From the NCBI GenBank assembly GCA_903950295.1, contig CAJBAP010000068.1, forward strand, positions 1 to 9,976: a DNA stretch of 9,976 nt. Direction: 5' to 3'. Shown piece by piece: positions 1-6,460 of the stretch; positions within the stretch are counted from its first letter, which is position 1; each line of letters begins with the position of its first letter. The position numbers and the translations under genes were made by a program. Source of the stretch: an uncultured Rhodocyclaceae bacterium. Its GTDB lineage: Bacteria; Pseudomonadota; Gammaproteobacteria; Burkholderiales; Rhodocyclaceae. Below the pieces are notes generated by a model. The model ran no database searches, was not told where the DNA came from, and worked only from the letters and a program-made list of their open reading frames with translations.

Positions 1-1
1 C

Positions 2-541
2 ATGAAATTCCTTTTCGATCTCTTCCCGGTCATCCTGTTTTTCGCCGCCTACAAGTTCGCGGACATTTATGTCGCCACCGGCGTTGCCATCGCTGCAACA
101 GTGGCGCAGATCGCCTGGGTACATTTCCGCCACGGCAAGGTGGACAAGATGCTTTGGGTCAGCTGCGGCCTGATCGTCGTCTTTGGCGGCATGACACTCT
201 TTCTGCGCGACCCGACCTTCATCAAATGGAAACCGACCGTGCTGTATTGGCTTTTTGCCACGGTGCTGCTGGGCTCAGCCTTCCTGTTCAAGAAAAACCT
301 GATCCGCACCATGCTCGAAGCCCAGGTCAGCCTGCCCGAGTCACTGTGGGTGCGGCTCAATCTCGCCTGGGCCAGCTTCTTCACCATAATGGGCGGACTC
401 AACCTTTACGTCGCCAACAACTACAGCGAGGCCGACTGGGTAAACTTCAAGCTGTTCGGCGGCATGGGGCTGATGTTCGCCTTCATCGTCGCCCAAGGCC
501 TGGTGCTCGCAAAGTACATAGAAGAAAAGGAGGTCTCGTAA
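2..541 (+). CDS. yciB: YciB/IspA-family inner membrane septation protein
   Basis: The 179-residue product is a hydrophobic polytopic protein of the YciB (septation protein A) family. The opening [18 protein letters not shown] and the internal segments [14 protein letters not shown] and [12 protein letters not shown] are the features I recognise. About five membrane segments are apparent, roughly residues 5-40, 48-67, 77-95, 119-139 and 149-171, so it should sit in the inner membrane. In enterobacteria this family affects cell division and envelope integrity and contacts elongation and division proteins; its biochemical activity is not settled. Length matches the family. The start codon lies one base inside the window, so the promoter and ribosome site are not visible. 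A near-perfect Shine-Dalgarno for the next gene is embedded in its last codons, which implies co-transcription. Confidence 0.93.
   Translation: MKFLFDLFPVILFFAAYKFADIYVATGVAIAATVAQIAWVHFRHGKVDKMLWVSCGLIVVFGGMTLFLRDPTFIKWKPTVLYWLFATVLLGSAFLFKKNLIRTMLEAQVSLPESLWVRLNLAWASFFTIMGGLNLYVANNYSEADWVNFKLFGGMGLMFAFIVAQGLVLAKYIEEKEVS
527..534 (+). promoter_or_regulatory. Strong Shine-Dalgarno for the YciI-like gene
   Basis: AAGGAGGT, an essentially full anti-16S match, lies inside the last codons of yciB, seven bases before the ATG at 542. It fixes that start over the alternative ATG at 551. It also suggests that the YciI-like protein is translated strongly from the yciB transcript. Confidence 0.8.
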
Positions 542-844
542 ATGCTCTACATGATTCAAGGCGAAGACACCCCCGGCACGCTTGACAAACGCCTGGGTGC
601 CCGCCCGCCCCATCTCGAGCGCTTGCAGGCCCTGCAAGCCGCTGGCCGGCTGATCCTGGCTGGCCCCTGCCCGGCCATCGACAGCCCGGACCCCGGTCCG
701 GCCGGATTTTCGGGCAGCCTGATCGTGGCTGAATTCCCTTCACTGGATGACGCACAAACCTGGGCGAACGCCGATCCCTACGTTGCCGCCGGCGTCTATG
801 CTCGTGTCACGGTGAAGCCCTTCAAAAAGGTTTTTCCGACATGA
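542..844 (+). CDS. YciI family protein
   Basis: This 100-residue protein of the YciI-like (dimeric ferredoxin-like fold) family opens [18 protein letters not shown]. It carries the family pattern [22 protein letters not shown] followed by a PAID segment. His24 and Asp47 correspond to the conserved His/Asp pair thought to form the putative active site. The C-terminal [18 protein letters not shown] and a basic VKPFKKVF tail are also typical. The function of stand-alone YciI proteins is unknown; hydrolase- or muconolactone-isomerase-like activities have been suggested from structure. The ATG follows the yciB stop codon directly, and its TGA overlaps the bolA ATG (ATGA), so it is almost certainly in one operon with both. 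There is no signal peptide, so it should be cytoplasmic. Confidence 0.88.
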   Translation: MLYMIQGEDTPGTLDKRLGARPPHLERLQALQAAGRLILAGPCPAIDSPDPGPAGFSGSLIVAEFPSLDDAQTWANADPYVAAGVYARVTVKPFKKVFPT

Positions 845-1107
845 GCACGCTTGAAATACTGCGCGAACGGCTGATGCAACTTGCCCCCGCCAACCTCGAT
901 ATTCGCGACGACAGTGCCCGCCATGCCGGCCATGCCGGCGCCAAGGAAGGGGGCCATTACATAGTGAGCATCGTCGCCTCGCGCTTCGCCGGCCTCGCCA
1001 CCATGCAACGCCATCGCCTGGTGTATGATGCCGTCGGCGATCTGATGCAAAATGGCATCCATGCGCTAAGCATCACAGCCAAGACTCCCGAAGAAGTTCA
1101 ACCCTGA
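841..1107 (+). CDS. bolA: BolA family protein
   Basis: This 88-residue protein has the BolA fold signature: a conserved His/Gly-rich loop ([17 protein letters not shown]), then SRFAG, the hallmark RHRLVYDAV and [13 protein letters not shown]. BolA proteins partner with monothiol glutaredoxins through histidines, including the one in RHR, and participate in Fe-S cluster trafficking. In E. coli, BolA also influences morphology and transcription. No glutaredoxin gene is in view. Its ATG overlaps the upstream TGA by the ATGA arrangement, indicating translational coupling. The tandem 9-base repeat at 922-939 simply encodes the HAGHAG residues. It looks closer to BolA proper than to the IbaG subgroup, though I judge this only by eye. 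Confidence 0.93.
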   Translation: MSTLEILRERLMQLAPANLDIRDDSARHAGHAGAKEGGHYIVSIVASRFAGLATMQRHRLVYDAVGDLMQNGIHALSITAKTPEEVQP

Positions 1108-1141
1108 AAATACCTCGCTAACCCTTCAGTCCAGGAATCCC

Positions 1142-1954
1142 ATGAAACGCGCCCTGCTCTCCACCTCCCTGATTGCCCTCACCACTGCCTTCGCCATCAA
1201 CCCTGTTGCCGCTGCCGACAAGCCCGCCCAAGCCGCTGCCGGCAAAACGGTCGCCACAGTCAACGGTAAAGCCATTCCCGTCAGCCGTGCGGAAATCCTG
1301 ATGGCCAACCAGCTGGCACAAGGCCAGGCCAATACACCGGAACTGCAGGCCGCCGTGCGTGAAGAACTGGTGCGTCGTGAAACCCTGGCCCAGGAAGCGC
1401 TGAAAAAGGGCGTGGATAAAAAAGCTGACGTGCAAAACCAACTCGAAATCGCTCGTCAGGGCGTGTTGATTGGCGCCTACCTCAATGAATTTGCCCGCAG
1501 CGTCAAAGTTACCGACGACGACGTGAAGCGCGAATACGAAACCATCAAGGCCAATCTTGGCGAGAAGGAATACAAGGCCCGTCACATCCTTGTCGAGAAA
1601 GAAGGCGAAGCCAAAGACATTATCGACCGGCTCAAGAAGGGCGAAAAATTTGAGGATCTCGCCAAGGTATCCAAAGACCCCGGCTCCAAAGATCGCGGCG
1701 GCGAACTTGGCTGGGCGAACAAGGCCAGCTATGTCCCGGCATTTTCCGAGGCGATGGCCAAGCTCGACAAGGGCAGATACACGGAAGCACCGGTGCAGAG
1801 CAACTTCGGCTGGCACGTCATCCTCCTCGAAGATGTACGTGAATTGAAAGCGCCGGCCTTCGACGATGTCAAGCCGCAAATCATCCAGCGCATGCGCCAA
1901 CAGGCCGTCGAGAAGCATATCCTCGCCCTGCGCGCCAAAGCTAAAGTCGAGTAA
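1142..1954 (+). CDS. Periplasmic parvulin-type peptidyl-prolyl isomerase (PpiC/SurA-like)
   Basis: The 270-residue product starts with a Sec signal peptide: MKRALL, a hydrophobic run, then VAAA with probable cleavage after Ala25. It is followed by a low-complexity linker, a helical SurA_N-like region (about residues 30-140) and one parvulin domain (about 143-235). The parvulin landmarks are KARHILVE at 144-151, a GGELGW segment and SNFGWHVILLED near 220-231. A basic helical tail follows. Such proteins catalyse prolyl cis-trans isomerisation and chaperone outer-membrane or secreted proteins in the periplasm. Size, single central parvulin domain and flanking helices recall Bordetella Par27, which is an analogy from memory. 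An AGGAA lies four bases before the ATG. The gene follows bolA by 34 bases, probably in the same operon, and ends at a strong terminator. Confidence 0.9.
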   Translation: MKRALLSTSLIALTTAFAINPVAAADKPAQAAAGKTVATVNGKAIPVSRAEILMANQLAQGQANTPELQAAVREELVRRETLAQEALKKGVDKKADVQNQLEIARQGVLIGAYLNEFARSVKVTDDDVKREYETIKANLGEKEYKARHILVEKEGEAKDIIDRLKKGEKFEDLAKVSKDPGSKDRGGELGWANKASYVPAFSEAMAKLDKGRYTEAPVQSNFGWHVILLEDVRELKAPAFDDVKPQIIQRMRQQAVEKHILALRAKAKVE

Positions 1955-1959
1955 ACACG

Positions 1960-1983
1960 AAAAGTCGGCGCTGGCGGGACGGC
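1960..1983 (+). repeat. 24-bp dispersed repeat, copy 1
   Basis: This unit, beginning AAAAGTCGGCGCTGG and ending GACGGC, starts five bases after the stop codon of the parvulin gene. It is identical over 24 bases to the copy at 3703-3726 and matches 23 of 24 in leuC at 9548-9571. Its 3' half forms a local hairpin with the following bases: GCGGGAC at 1974-1980 pairs with GTCCCGC at 1986-1992. There is no T-tract, so it is not itself a classical terminator. Confidence 0.75.
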
Positions 1984-2019
1984 ATGTCCCGCACGTGGTT
2001 CGGCGCAACTGACAAAAAC

Positions 2020-2051
2020 GGGGGCTCTTAGCGGAGCCCCTGTGCTTTTTT
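2020..2051 (+). terminator. Rho-independent terminator after the yciB–parvulin cluster
   Basis: GGGGCTC at 2021-2027 pairs perfectly with GAGCCCC at 2034-2040 around a six-base loop. A T-rich tail follows, with six T at 2046-2051, and an A-run precedes it at 2013-2017. This is a textbook intrinsic terminator for the upstream operon. Its T-tract ends only ten bases before the TTG start of the transporter gene. Confidence 0.9.
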
Positions 2052-2061
2052 AAGGTCGCAC

Positions 2062-2943
2062 TTGAAACCATCGCCCTACCTGCTTCTCACCCTGGCCAAC
2101 CTGTTCTGGGCCGGCAACTGGATCGTCGGGCGCGGCATGCGCGCCGAAGTACCCCCCATCGCGCTTTCCTTCTGGCGCTGGATCATCGCGCTGGCCTTCC
2201 TGCTGCCGATCGCCTGGCCCTATCTCAAGCGTGACCGCGCCGTGTTGCTGGCCGGCTGGCGCTGGCTGGCCCTGCTCGGCATGCTGGGCACCTGCCTCTA
2301 TAACGCGCTGACCTATGTCGGCTTGCAACAAACCGAAGCGATCAATGGTCTGCTGCTCAACTCCTTCATCCCCATTGTCATCGTCGCCCTGGCTTGGGCC
2401 TTTCATGGCAAACGACTGAAACCCGTCGAGGCACTCGGCATCTTCGCCTCGTTTGCCGGCGTGCTCGCCATCATCGCTCGCGGCGATCCGCGCACCCTGC
2501 TGCAACTCACCCTCAACCTCGGCGACGTCTGGATCCTGCTCTCCGTCGTCGCCTGGGCGGTCTATACGCTGTTGCTGCCCAAACGCCCGGCCGCGCATCC
2601 CCTCGCCTTCCTGTTCGCCATCGCCGCCATCGGCGTGACCGCCACCTTCCCGTTCTACCTGCTCGAGATCGCCAGCGGCCGCCATATCACCGCCTCCATC
2701 GGCGCATGGGCGGCGATTGCCTATGCCGGCATCTTTCCGGCCTTCCTCGGCTTCATTTTCTGGAACAAGGGGGTCGAAGAGGTTGGCGCATCCAAAGCCG
2801 GTCTGTTCATCCACCTGATGCCGGCCTTCGGCATCCTGCTCGCGTCTGTATTTCTCGGCGAACGGTTGATGAGTTTCCACTTCATCGGCATTGCGCTGAT
2901 CTTCGGCGGCATCCTCCTCACCACGAGGAAGTGGGGGCGATAA
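2062..2943 (+). CDS. EamA/DMT-family transporter
   Basis: The 293-residue, very hydrophobic protein has two tandem EamA repeats (about residues 4-135 and 148-290), giving about ten transmembrane helices as in drug/metabolite transporters (RhaT/YdcZ-like). Typical landmarks are LLLTLANLFWAGNWIVGRG at the N-terminus, ALTYVGLQQTEAINGLLLNS in the first repeat and AGLFIHLMPAFGILLASVFLGE in the second. Substrate cannot be inferred; family members export amino acids, metabolites or drugs. I chose the TTG at 2062 because AAGG (2052-2055) lies six bases upstream and the first membrane helix is then complete. The first in-frame ATG (2137) would delete that helix. The stop overlaps the mtfA start (TAATG). 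The gene sits right behind a terminator, so its promoter is unclear. Confidence 0.88.
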   Translation: MKPSPYLLLTLANLFWAGNWIVGRGMRAEVPPIALSFWRWIIALAFLLPIAWPYLKRDRAVLLAGWRWLALLGMLGTCLYNALTYVGLQQTEAINGLLLNSFIPIVIVALAWAFHGKRLKPVEALGIFASFAGVLAIIARGDPRTLLQLTLNLGDVWILLSVVAWAVYTLLLPKRPAAHPLAFLFAIAAIGVTATFPFYLLEIASGRHITASIGAWAAIAYAGIFPAFLGFIFWNKGVEEVGASKAGLFIHLMPAFGILLASVFLGERLMSFHFIGIALIFGGILLTTRKWGR

Positions 2944-3704
2944 TGATCGAAGCTTTTCGCCACTGGCGGCGACAACGCGCTGCGGCGAAGCTGACTATCG
3001 ACGTCGCCCAGTGGCAGGCCGCCGAATACACCCTGCCCTTTCTCGACCGTTTGACCGACGACGAACGCGACCGCCTGCGCGAACTGGCCCGCCAGTTCAT
3101 CGCCGACAAGGAATGGAATGGCGCGCAAGGACTGACGCTCACCGCCCCGATCCAGCTATCCATCGCGTTGCAGGCCTGCCTGCCCATCCTCAATCTCAAC
3201 GTCGGCCTCGACGCCTATCGCGGCTGGGTGGGCATCGTCGTCTATCCCGGCGACTTCGTCATCCCGCGCCAGATGGTCGACGCCGATGGCATCGTCCATG
3301 AATTCGACGACGAGGTGCTCGGTGAAGCCTGGGAAGGCGGCCCGGTGCTACTGTCGTGGTTCGCGGACATGAACGAAGTCGGCGACGTAAATATCGTCAT
3401 CCACGAATTCGCCCACAAACTCGACATGACCAATGGCGAAGTCGATGGCATGCCCGCCCTGCATGGCGACATGACACGCGCCGCGTGGATCGCCGCCTTC
3501 GCGCCCGCCTACGAAGACTTCTGCCGGCGCGTCGATGCGAACGAGGAAACCACTATCGATCCCTATGCCGCCGAGCATCCTGCCGAGTTTTTCGCCGTCG
3601 CCAGCGAAGTCTTTTTCGAAGCCCCTGATTTACTGCTGGAAGACTATCCGGCGGTCTATGAACAACTACGCCTGTTTTACCGCCAGAATCCGTTGAACCG
3701 GTAA
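2943..3704 (+). CDS. mtfA: MtfA-type zinc-dependent peptidase (M90 family)
   Basis: This 253-residue cytoplasmic protein carries the zinc-peptidase motif HEFAH at residues 154-158, followed by KLDMTNGEVDG. A downstream glutamate near residue 215 in HPAEFFAVASEVFF fits the third zinc ligand. HEFAHKLD and PAEFFAV are characteristic of MtfA, whose fold resembles the anthrax lethal factor catalytic core. In E. coli, MtfA has aminopeptidase activity and binds the glucose repressor Mlc, relieving ptsG repression. Whether an Mlc/PTS partner exists here is unknown. I took the ATG at 2943, overlapping the transporter stop, because it gives the family's usual N-terminus (MIEAFRHWRRQRA). The same frame is open much further upstream, but only as a shadow of the transporter gene. 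The first bases of a dispersed repeat supply the end of its TAA stop. Confidence 0.92.
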   Translation: MIEAFRHWRRQRAAAKLTIDVAQWQAAEYTLPFLDRLTDDERDRLRELARQFIADKEWNGAQGLTLTAPIQLSIALQACLPILNLNVGLDAYRGWVGIVVYPGDFVIPRQMVDADGIVHEFDDEVLGEAWEGGPVLLSWFADMNEVGDVNIVIHEFAHKLDMTNGEVDGMPALHGDMTRAAWIAAFAPAYEDFCRRVDANEETTIDPYAAEHPAEFFAVASEVFFEAPDLLLEDYPAVYEQLRLFYRQNPLNR

Positions 3705-3726
3705 AAGTCGGCGCTGGCGGGACGGC
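3703..3726 (+). repeat. 24-bp dispersed repeat, copy 2
   Basis: All 24 bases are identical to copy 1 (1960-1983) and lie in the same orientation relative to the upstream gene. The first two bases form the last two of the mtfA stop codon TAA (3702-3704). Here the downstream sequence differs, and a different hairpin is possible: GCTGGC at 3713-3718 with GCCAGC at 3729-3734. No T-tract follows. Confidence 0.75.
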
Positions 3727-3746
3727 GTGCCAGCTATTCCTCGCCG

Positions 3747-3781
3747 TTGTTATTGCATTGCAACAAAAGTCAGGTAAGAAT
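3747..3781 (+). promoter_or_regulatory. Putative promoter/operator of the MaoC–Pta operon, with TTGCATTGCAA palindrome
   Basis: Within the 111-base gap before the MaoC–Pta gene is a perfect 11-bp palindrome, TTGCATTGCAA (3753-3763). It overlaps a weak -35-like TTGCAT (3753-3758), which is 17 bases from an AAGAAT -10-like hexamer (3776-3781). The promoter assignment is weak, because both boxes match consensus poorly. The palindrome is clear and is well placed for a repressor. Its TGC…GCA core resembles operators I recall for PHB regulators of the PhaR type; this link is a guess. Confidence 0.35.
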
Positions 3782-3815
3782 GTCGCGATAAACGATCAAC
3801 AACAGGAAATTCCCC

Positions 3816-5237
3816 ATGGGCACTGCCGATCTCATCGAATACATCGAAAACCGCACCTACGACGAAATCCAGGTCGGCGATGTCGCTACGCTGGTGCGCA
3901 CGCTGCGCCCGGAAGACATCCAGATGTTCGCCATCATCTCCGGCGACATGAACCCCACCCACGTCGACCCGGAATACGCTCGATCCTCCCAGTTCCGCGA
4001 GGTCGTGGCGCATGGCATGTGGGGCGGCATGTTGTTTTCCAACGTATTGGGCATGCAGTTTCCTGGTCCAGGTACGGTATATATCGACCAGAGCCTGCAC
4101 TTCGAGCGCTCGGTGCGCGTCGGTGACACGCTGACGGTGACAGTGACCTGCCAGCGCAAGTTCGATCACAACCGCCACATGATATTTGACTGCAACTGTA
4201 CCAACCAGGACAACGAACGCATCATCCACGGCACGGCCGAGGTGATCGGACCGAAGGACAAGATCAAGAGGCCGAAGGCAACCCTGCCCGAAATCAAGCT
4301 GTCGGCCACCAAAAAGTCGCGCTACGAGCATGTCTTGGAGATCACCCGCGGCCTGTCGTCGATCCCGATGGCGGTGATCCACCCCTGCGACACTGAGTCA
4401 CTGAAGGGCGCCCTGCTCGCCCGCGACCGCGGCCTGATCGACCCGACGCTGGTCGGCCCCGAAGACAAGATACGTGCGTTGGCCGAGGAAATGAACCTCG
4501 ACCTCGCCGGTTGCGAGTTCCTCAACGTGCCGCACAGCCATGCAGCAGCCGAATCGGGCGTCGCCCTGGCGCGCGAAGGCATGGTCGAAGCACTGATGAA
4601 GGGCAGCCTGCACACCGACGAACTGATGGGCGAGGTGATCGACAAGTCCACCGGCCTGCGCACCGAGCGGCGCATCAGCCATGTGTTCATGATGGATGTG
4701 CCCACCTACCCGCGACCGCTCCTGATTACCGACGCCGCCGTCAACGTCGCGCCCGATCTGGTGACCAAGATCGACATCGTGCAGAACGCCATCGTCCTGG
4801 CGCTGATGCTGCACATCGCCGACCCCAAGGTCGCGATCCTTGCCGCCGTCGAAACGGTGAACCCGAAGATGCAGGCGACGCTCGACGCCGCCGCCTTGTG
4901 CAAGATGTCCGACCGTGGCCAGATCAAGGGGGGCGTACTCGACGGTCCGCTCGCCTTCGACAATGCAATTTCAGTCGTCGCCGCGCGCACCAAGGGCATC
5001 AAGTCTGCCGTCGCCGGCCAGGCCGACATCCTGCTGGTGCCGGACATCGAATCGGGCAACATGCTCGCCAAGCAGTTGGAGTATCTTGCCGATGCGCTCT
5101 CCGCCGGCATCGTGCTCGGCGCCCGCGTACCTATCGTGCTGACTTCCCGTGCAGACTCCGCCCAGACCCGCACCGCCTCCACCGCCATCGCCGTCGTGAT
5201 GGCGCATGCCCGCCGCAACAATCCTCTAGCCAAGTGA
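3816..5237 (+). CDS. Bifunctional MaoC-type enoyl-CoA hydratase / phosphate acetyl(butyryl)transferase
   Basis: This 473-residue fusion has an N-terminal MaoC/R-hydratase hot-dog domain (about residues 15-150). It bears the catalytic SGDMNPTHVDP motif, with Asp44 and His49 at the spacing of R-specific enoyl-CoA hydratases. A PTA/PTB domain (about 165-470) follows, with SHAAAESGVALAREG, IVQNAIVLALMLH and the terminal LTSRADSAQTRTAS landmark. The first domain should hydrate enoyl-CoA to (R)-3-hydroxyacyl-CoA. The second should exchange CoA for phosphate on acetyl- or short acyl-CoA. The regulatory P-loop region of long E. coli Pta is absent. AGGAAA (3804-3809) sits six bases before the chosen ATG. 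Acetate kinase starts seven bases after the stop, so the pair forms the Pta-Ack route. Acyl chain preference cannot be read from the sequence. A PHB or short-chain-acid role is plausible. Confidence 0.92.
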   Translation: MGTADLIEYIENRTYDEIQVGDVATLVRTLRPEDIQMFAIISGDMNPTHVDPEYARSSQFREVVAHGMWGGMLFSNVLGMQFPGPGTVYIDQSLHFERSVRVGDTLTVTVTCQRKFDHNRHMIFDCNCTNQDNERIIHGTAEVIGPKDKIKRPKATLPEIKLSATKKSRYEHVLEITRGLSSIPMAVIHPCDTESLKGALLARDRGLIDPTLVGPEDKIRALAEEMNLDLAGCEFLNVPHSHAAAESGVALAREGMVEALMKGSLHTDELMGEVIDKSTGLRTERRISHVFMMDVPTYPRPLLITDAAVNVAPDLVTKIDIVQNAIVLALMLHIADPKVAILAAVETVNPKMQATLDAAALCKMSDRGQIKGGVLDGPLAFDNAISVVAARTKGIKSAVAGQADILLVPDIESGNMLAKQLEYLADALSAGIVLGARVPIVLTSRADSAQTRTASTAIAVVMAHARRNNPLAK

Positions 5238-5244
5238 GACCCCC

Positions 5245-6444
5245 ATGGCCGATGCTCTTCTAACCCTGAATGCCGGATCTTCCTCGATCAAGTTCGCGCT
5301 GTTCGCCCGCGCCCCGAACGGCGGCGCCATCCCGGCAAAGCCAGAACTCGTCGGCCAGTACGACGGCATCGGCGCGGCTCAAGGCGCCCACCTCAAGGCC
5401 AAGGACGCGCAGGGTCACGTCCTCGACGATACCGATCTGATCCTTGCCGGTGAACACCCGCACCGCGCGGCGCTCGATCACCTCGTGCACTGGTTGCAGG
5501 ATCACGAGTCCGGCTGGAAGATCGTCGGCATCGGCCACCGCGTCGTGCATGGCGCGCAGGAATATTCGCATCCGACCCTGCTTGACGATGCCACGGTGGA
5601 CAAGCTGAAGAAGTTCATCCCGCTCGCCCCGCTGCACCAACCGCACAATCTTGCCGGCATCGAGGCGATGCGTGCCGCGCTGCCCGGTGTGCCGCAGGTT
5701 GCCTGCTTCGATACCGCCTTCCACCGCAGCCAACCCGCCATCGCGCAACTCTTCGCCCTGCCGCGCCGCATCACCGCGCAAGGCGTGCGCCGTTATGGCT
5801 TCCACGGCCTTTCCTACGAATACATCGCCGACGTACTGCCACAACATCTGGACGAAAACCGGGCCAATGGTCGCGTCATCGTCGCGCACCTCGGCAACGG
5901 CGCCTCGATGTGCGGCATGGTCGGACGCAAGAGCCAGGTCACAACGATGGGCTTTACCGCCGTCGAAGGCCTCATGATGGGCACGCGTACCGGCGCCCTC
6001 GACCCCGGCGTGCTGCTCTATCTGATGGAGTACGACGGCATGGATATCAAGAAACTGACCAACATGCTATACAAGGAATCGGGCCTGCTCGGCGTCTCCG
6101 GCATCAGCCAGGACATGCGCGAATTGCTCGCCTCGGACAAGCCGGAGGCGAAAGAGGCCGTCGATCTGTTCTGCTACCGTATCGTGCGCGAAATCGGTTC
6201 GCTCGCCGCTGCCATTGGCGGCCTCGATGCAATCGTGTTCACCGGTGGCATCGGCGAGCGCGCGGCGACGGTACGCGCCGCCGTCTGCCAGCAACTCGGC
6301 TGGCTGGGGCTCGAATTCGATGCCACGGCTAACGCGGCAGATGCCGAATGCATCAGCACCGCTGCCAGCCCTGTCGCAGCCCTGGTGCTGCCCACCAACG
6401 AAGAGTGGATGCTGGCGCGGCATACCGCCGAACTGATCGCCTGA
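5245..6444 (+). CDS. ackA: Acetate/propionate kinase
   Basis: The 399-residue protein is full length for the family and contains its signatures in order: LNAGSSSIKFALF (residues 8-20), GIGHRVVHGAQEYSHP with Arg99, and CFDTAFH with catalytic Asp156. These are followed by YGFHGLSYEY with His187, HLGNGASM, MMGTRTGALDPG with Arg248, FTGGIGERAATVR and the C-terminal TNEEWMLAR with Glu386/Glu387. These form the acetyl-phosphate, Mg2+ and nucleotide sites of the ASKHA fold. It converts acetyl-phosphate plus ADP to acetate plus ATP, reversibly. With the upstream phosphotransacetylase it gives acetyl-CoA/acetate interconversion; propionate use is possible. It lies seven bases after the fusion gene, without a strong ribosome site, so translational coupling is likely. 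cimA follows after 16 bases. Confidence 0.96.
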   Translation: MADALLTLNAGSSSIKFALFARAPNGGAIPAKPELVGQYDGIGAAQGAHLKAKDAQGHVLDDTDLILAGEHPHRAALDHLVHWLQDHESGWKIVGIGHRVVHGAQEYSHPTLLDDATVDKLKKFIPLAPLHQPHNLAGIEAMRAALPGVPQVACFDTAFHRSQPAIAQLFALPRRITAQGVRRYGFHGLSYEYIADVLPQHLDENRANGRVIVAHLGNGASMCGMVGRKSQVTTMGFTAVEGLMMGTRTGALDPGVLLYLMEYDGMDIKKLTNMLYKESGLLGVSGISQDMRELLASDKPEAKEAVDLFCYRIVREIGSLAAAIGGLDAIVFTGGIGERAATVRAAVCQQLGWLGLEFDATANAADAECISTAASPVAALVLPTNEEWMLARHTAELIA

Positions 6445-6460
6445 CACCGCTGCCCCTTCA

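Noticed and set aside
922..939. Tandem 9-bp direct repeat CATGCCGGC in bolA
   Set aside because: It encodes HAGHAG in the conserved histidine-rich loop region and has only two units, so it is explained by coding.
1118..2071. Long minus-strand open frame (317 codons) opposite the parvulin gene
   Set aside because: It covers a gene with a clear signal peptide and parvulin motifs on the plus strand, runs through the terminator, and shows no recognisable domain. It is an antisense shadow of a GC-rich gene.
2050..2880. Minus-strand open frame (276 codons) opposite the EamA transporter
   Set aside because: The product is a low-complexity Gln/Gly/Asp/Glu-rich sequence, the usual mirror of a hydrophobic membrane protein's codons. 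There is no start context or family likeness.
2394..2942. Upstream in-frame extension of mtfA
   Set aside because: The frame is open but lies wholly inside the transporter gene in another frame and encodes an Arg/His-rich shadow. The ATG at 2943 gives the family's normal length.
4684..4689. Isolated GTGTTC half-sites (also near 6235) as possible targets of the lexA-like repressor
   Set aside because: Neither has an ACAC at the N8 spacing, and both lie inside coding sequence, so they are chance half-sites.
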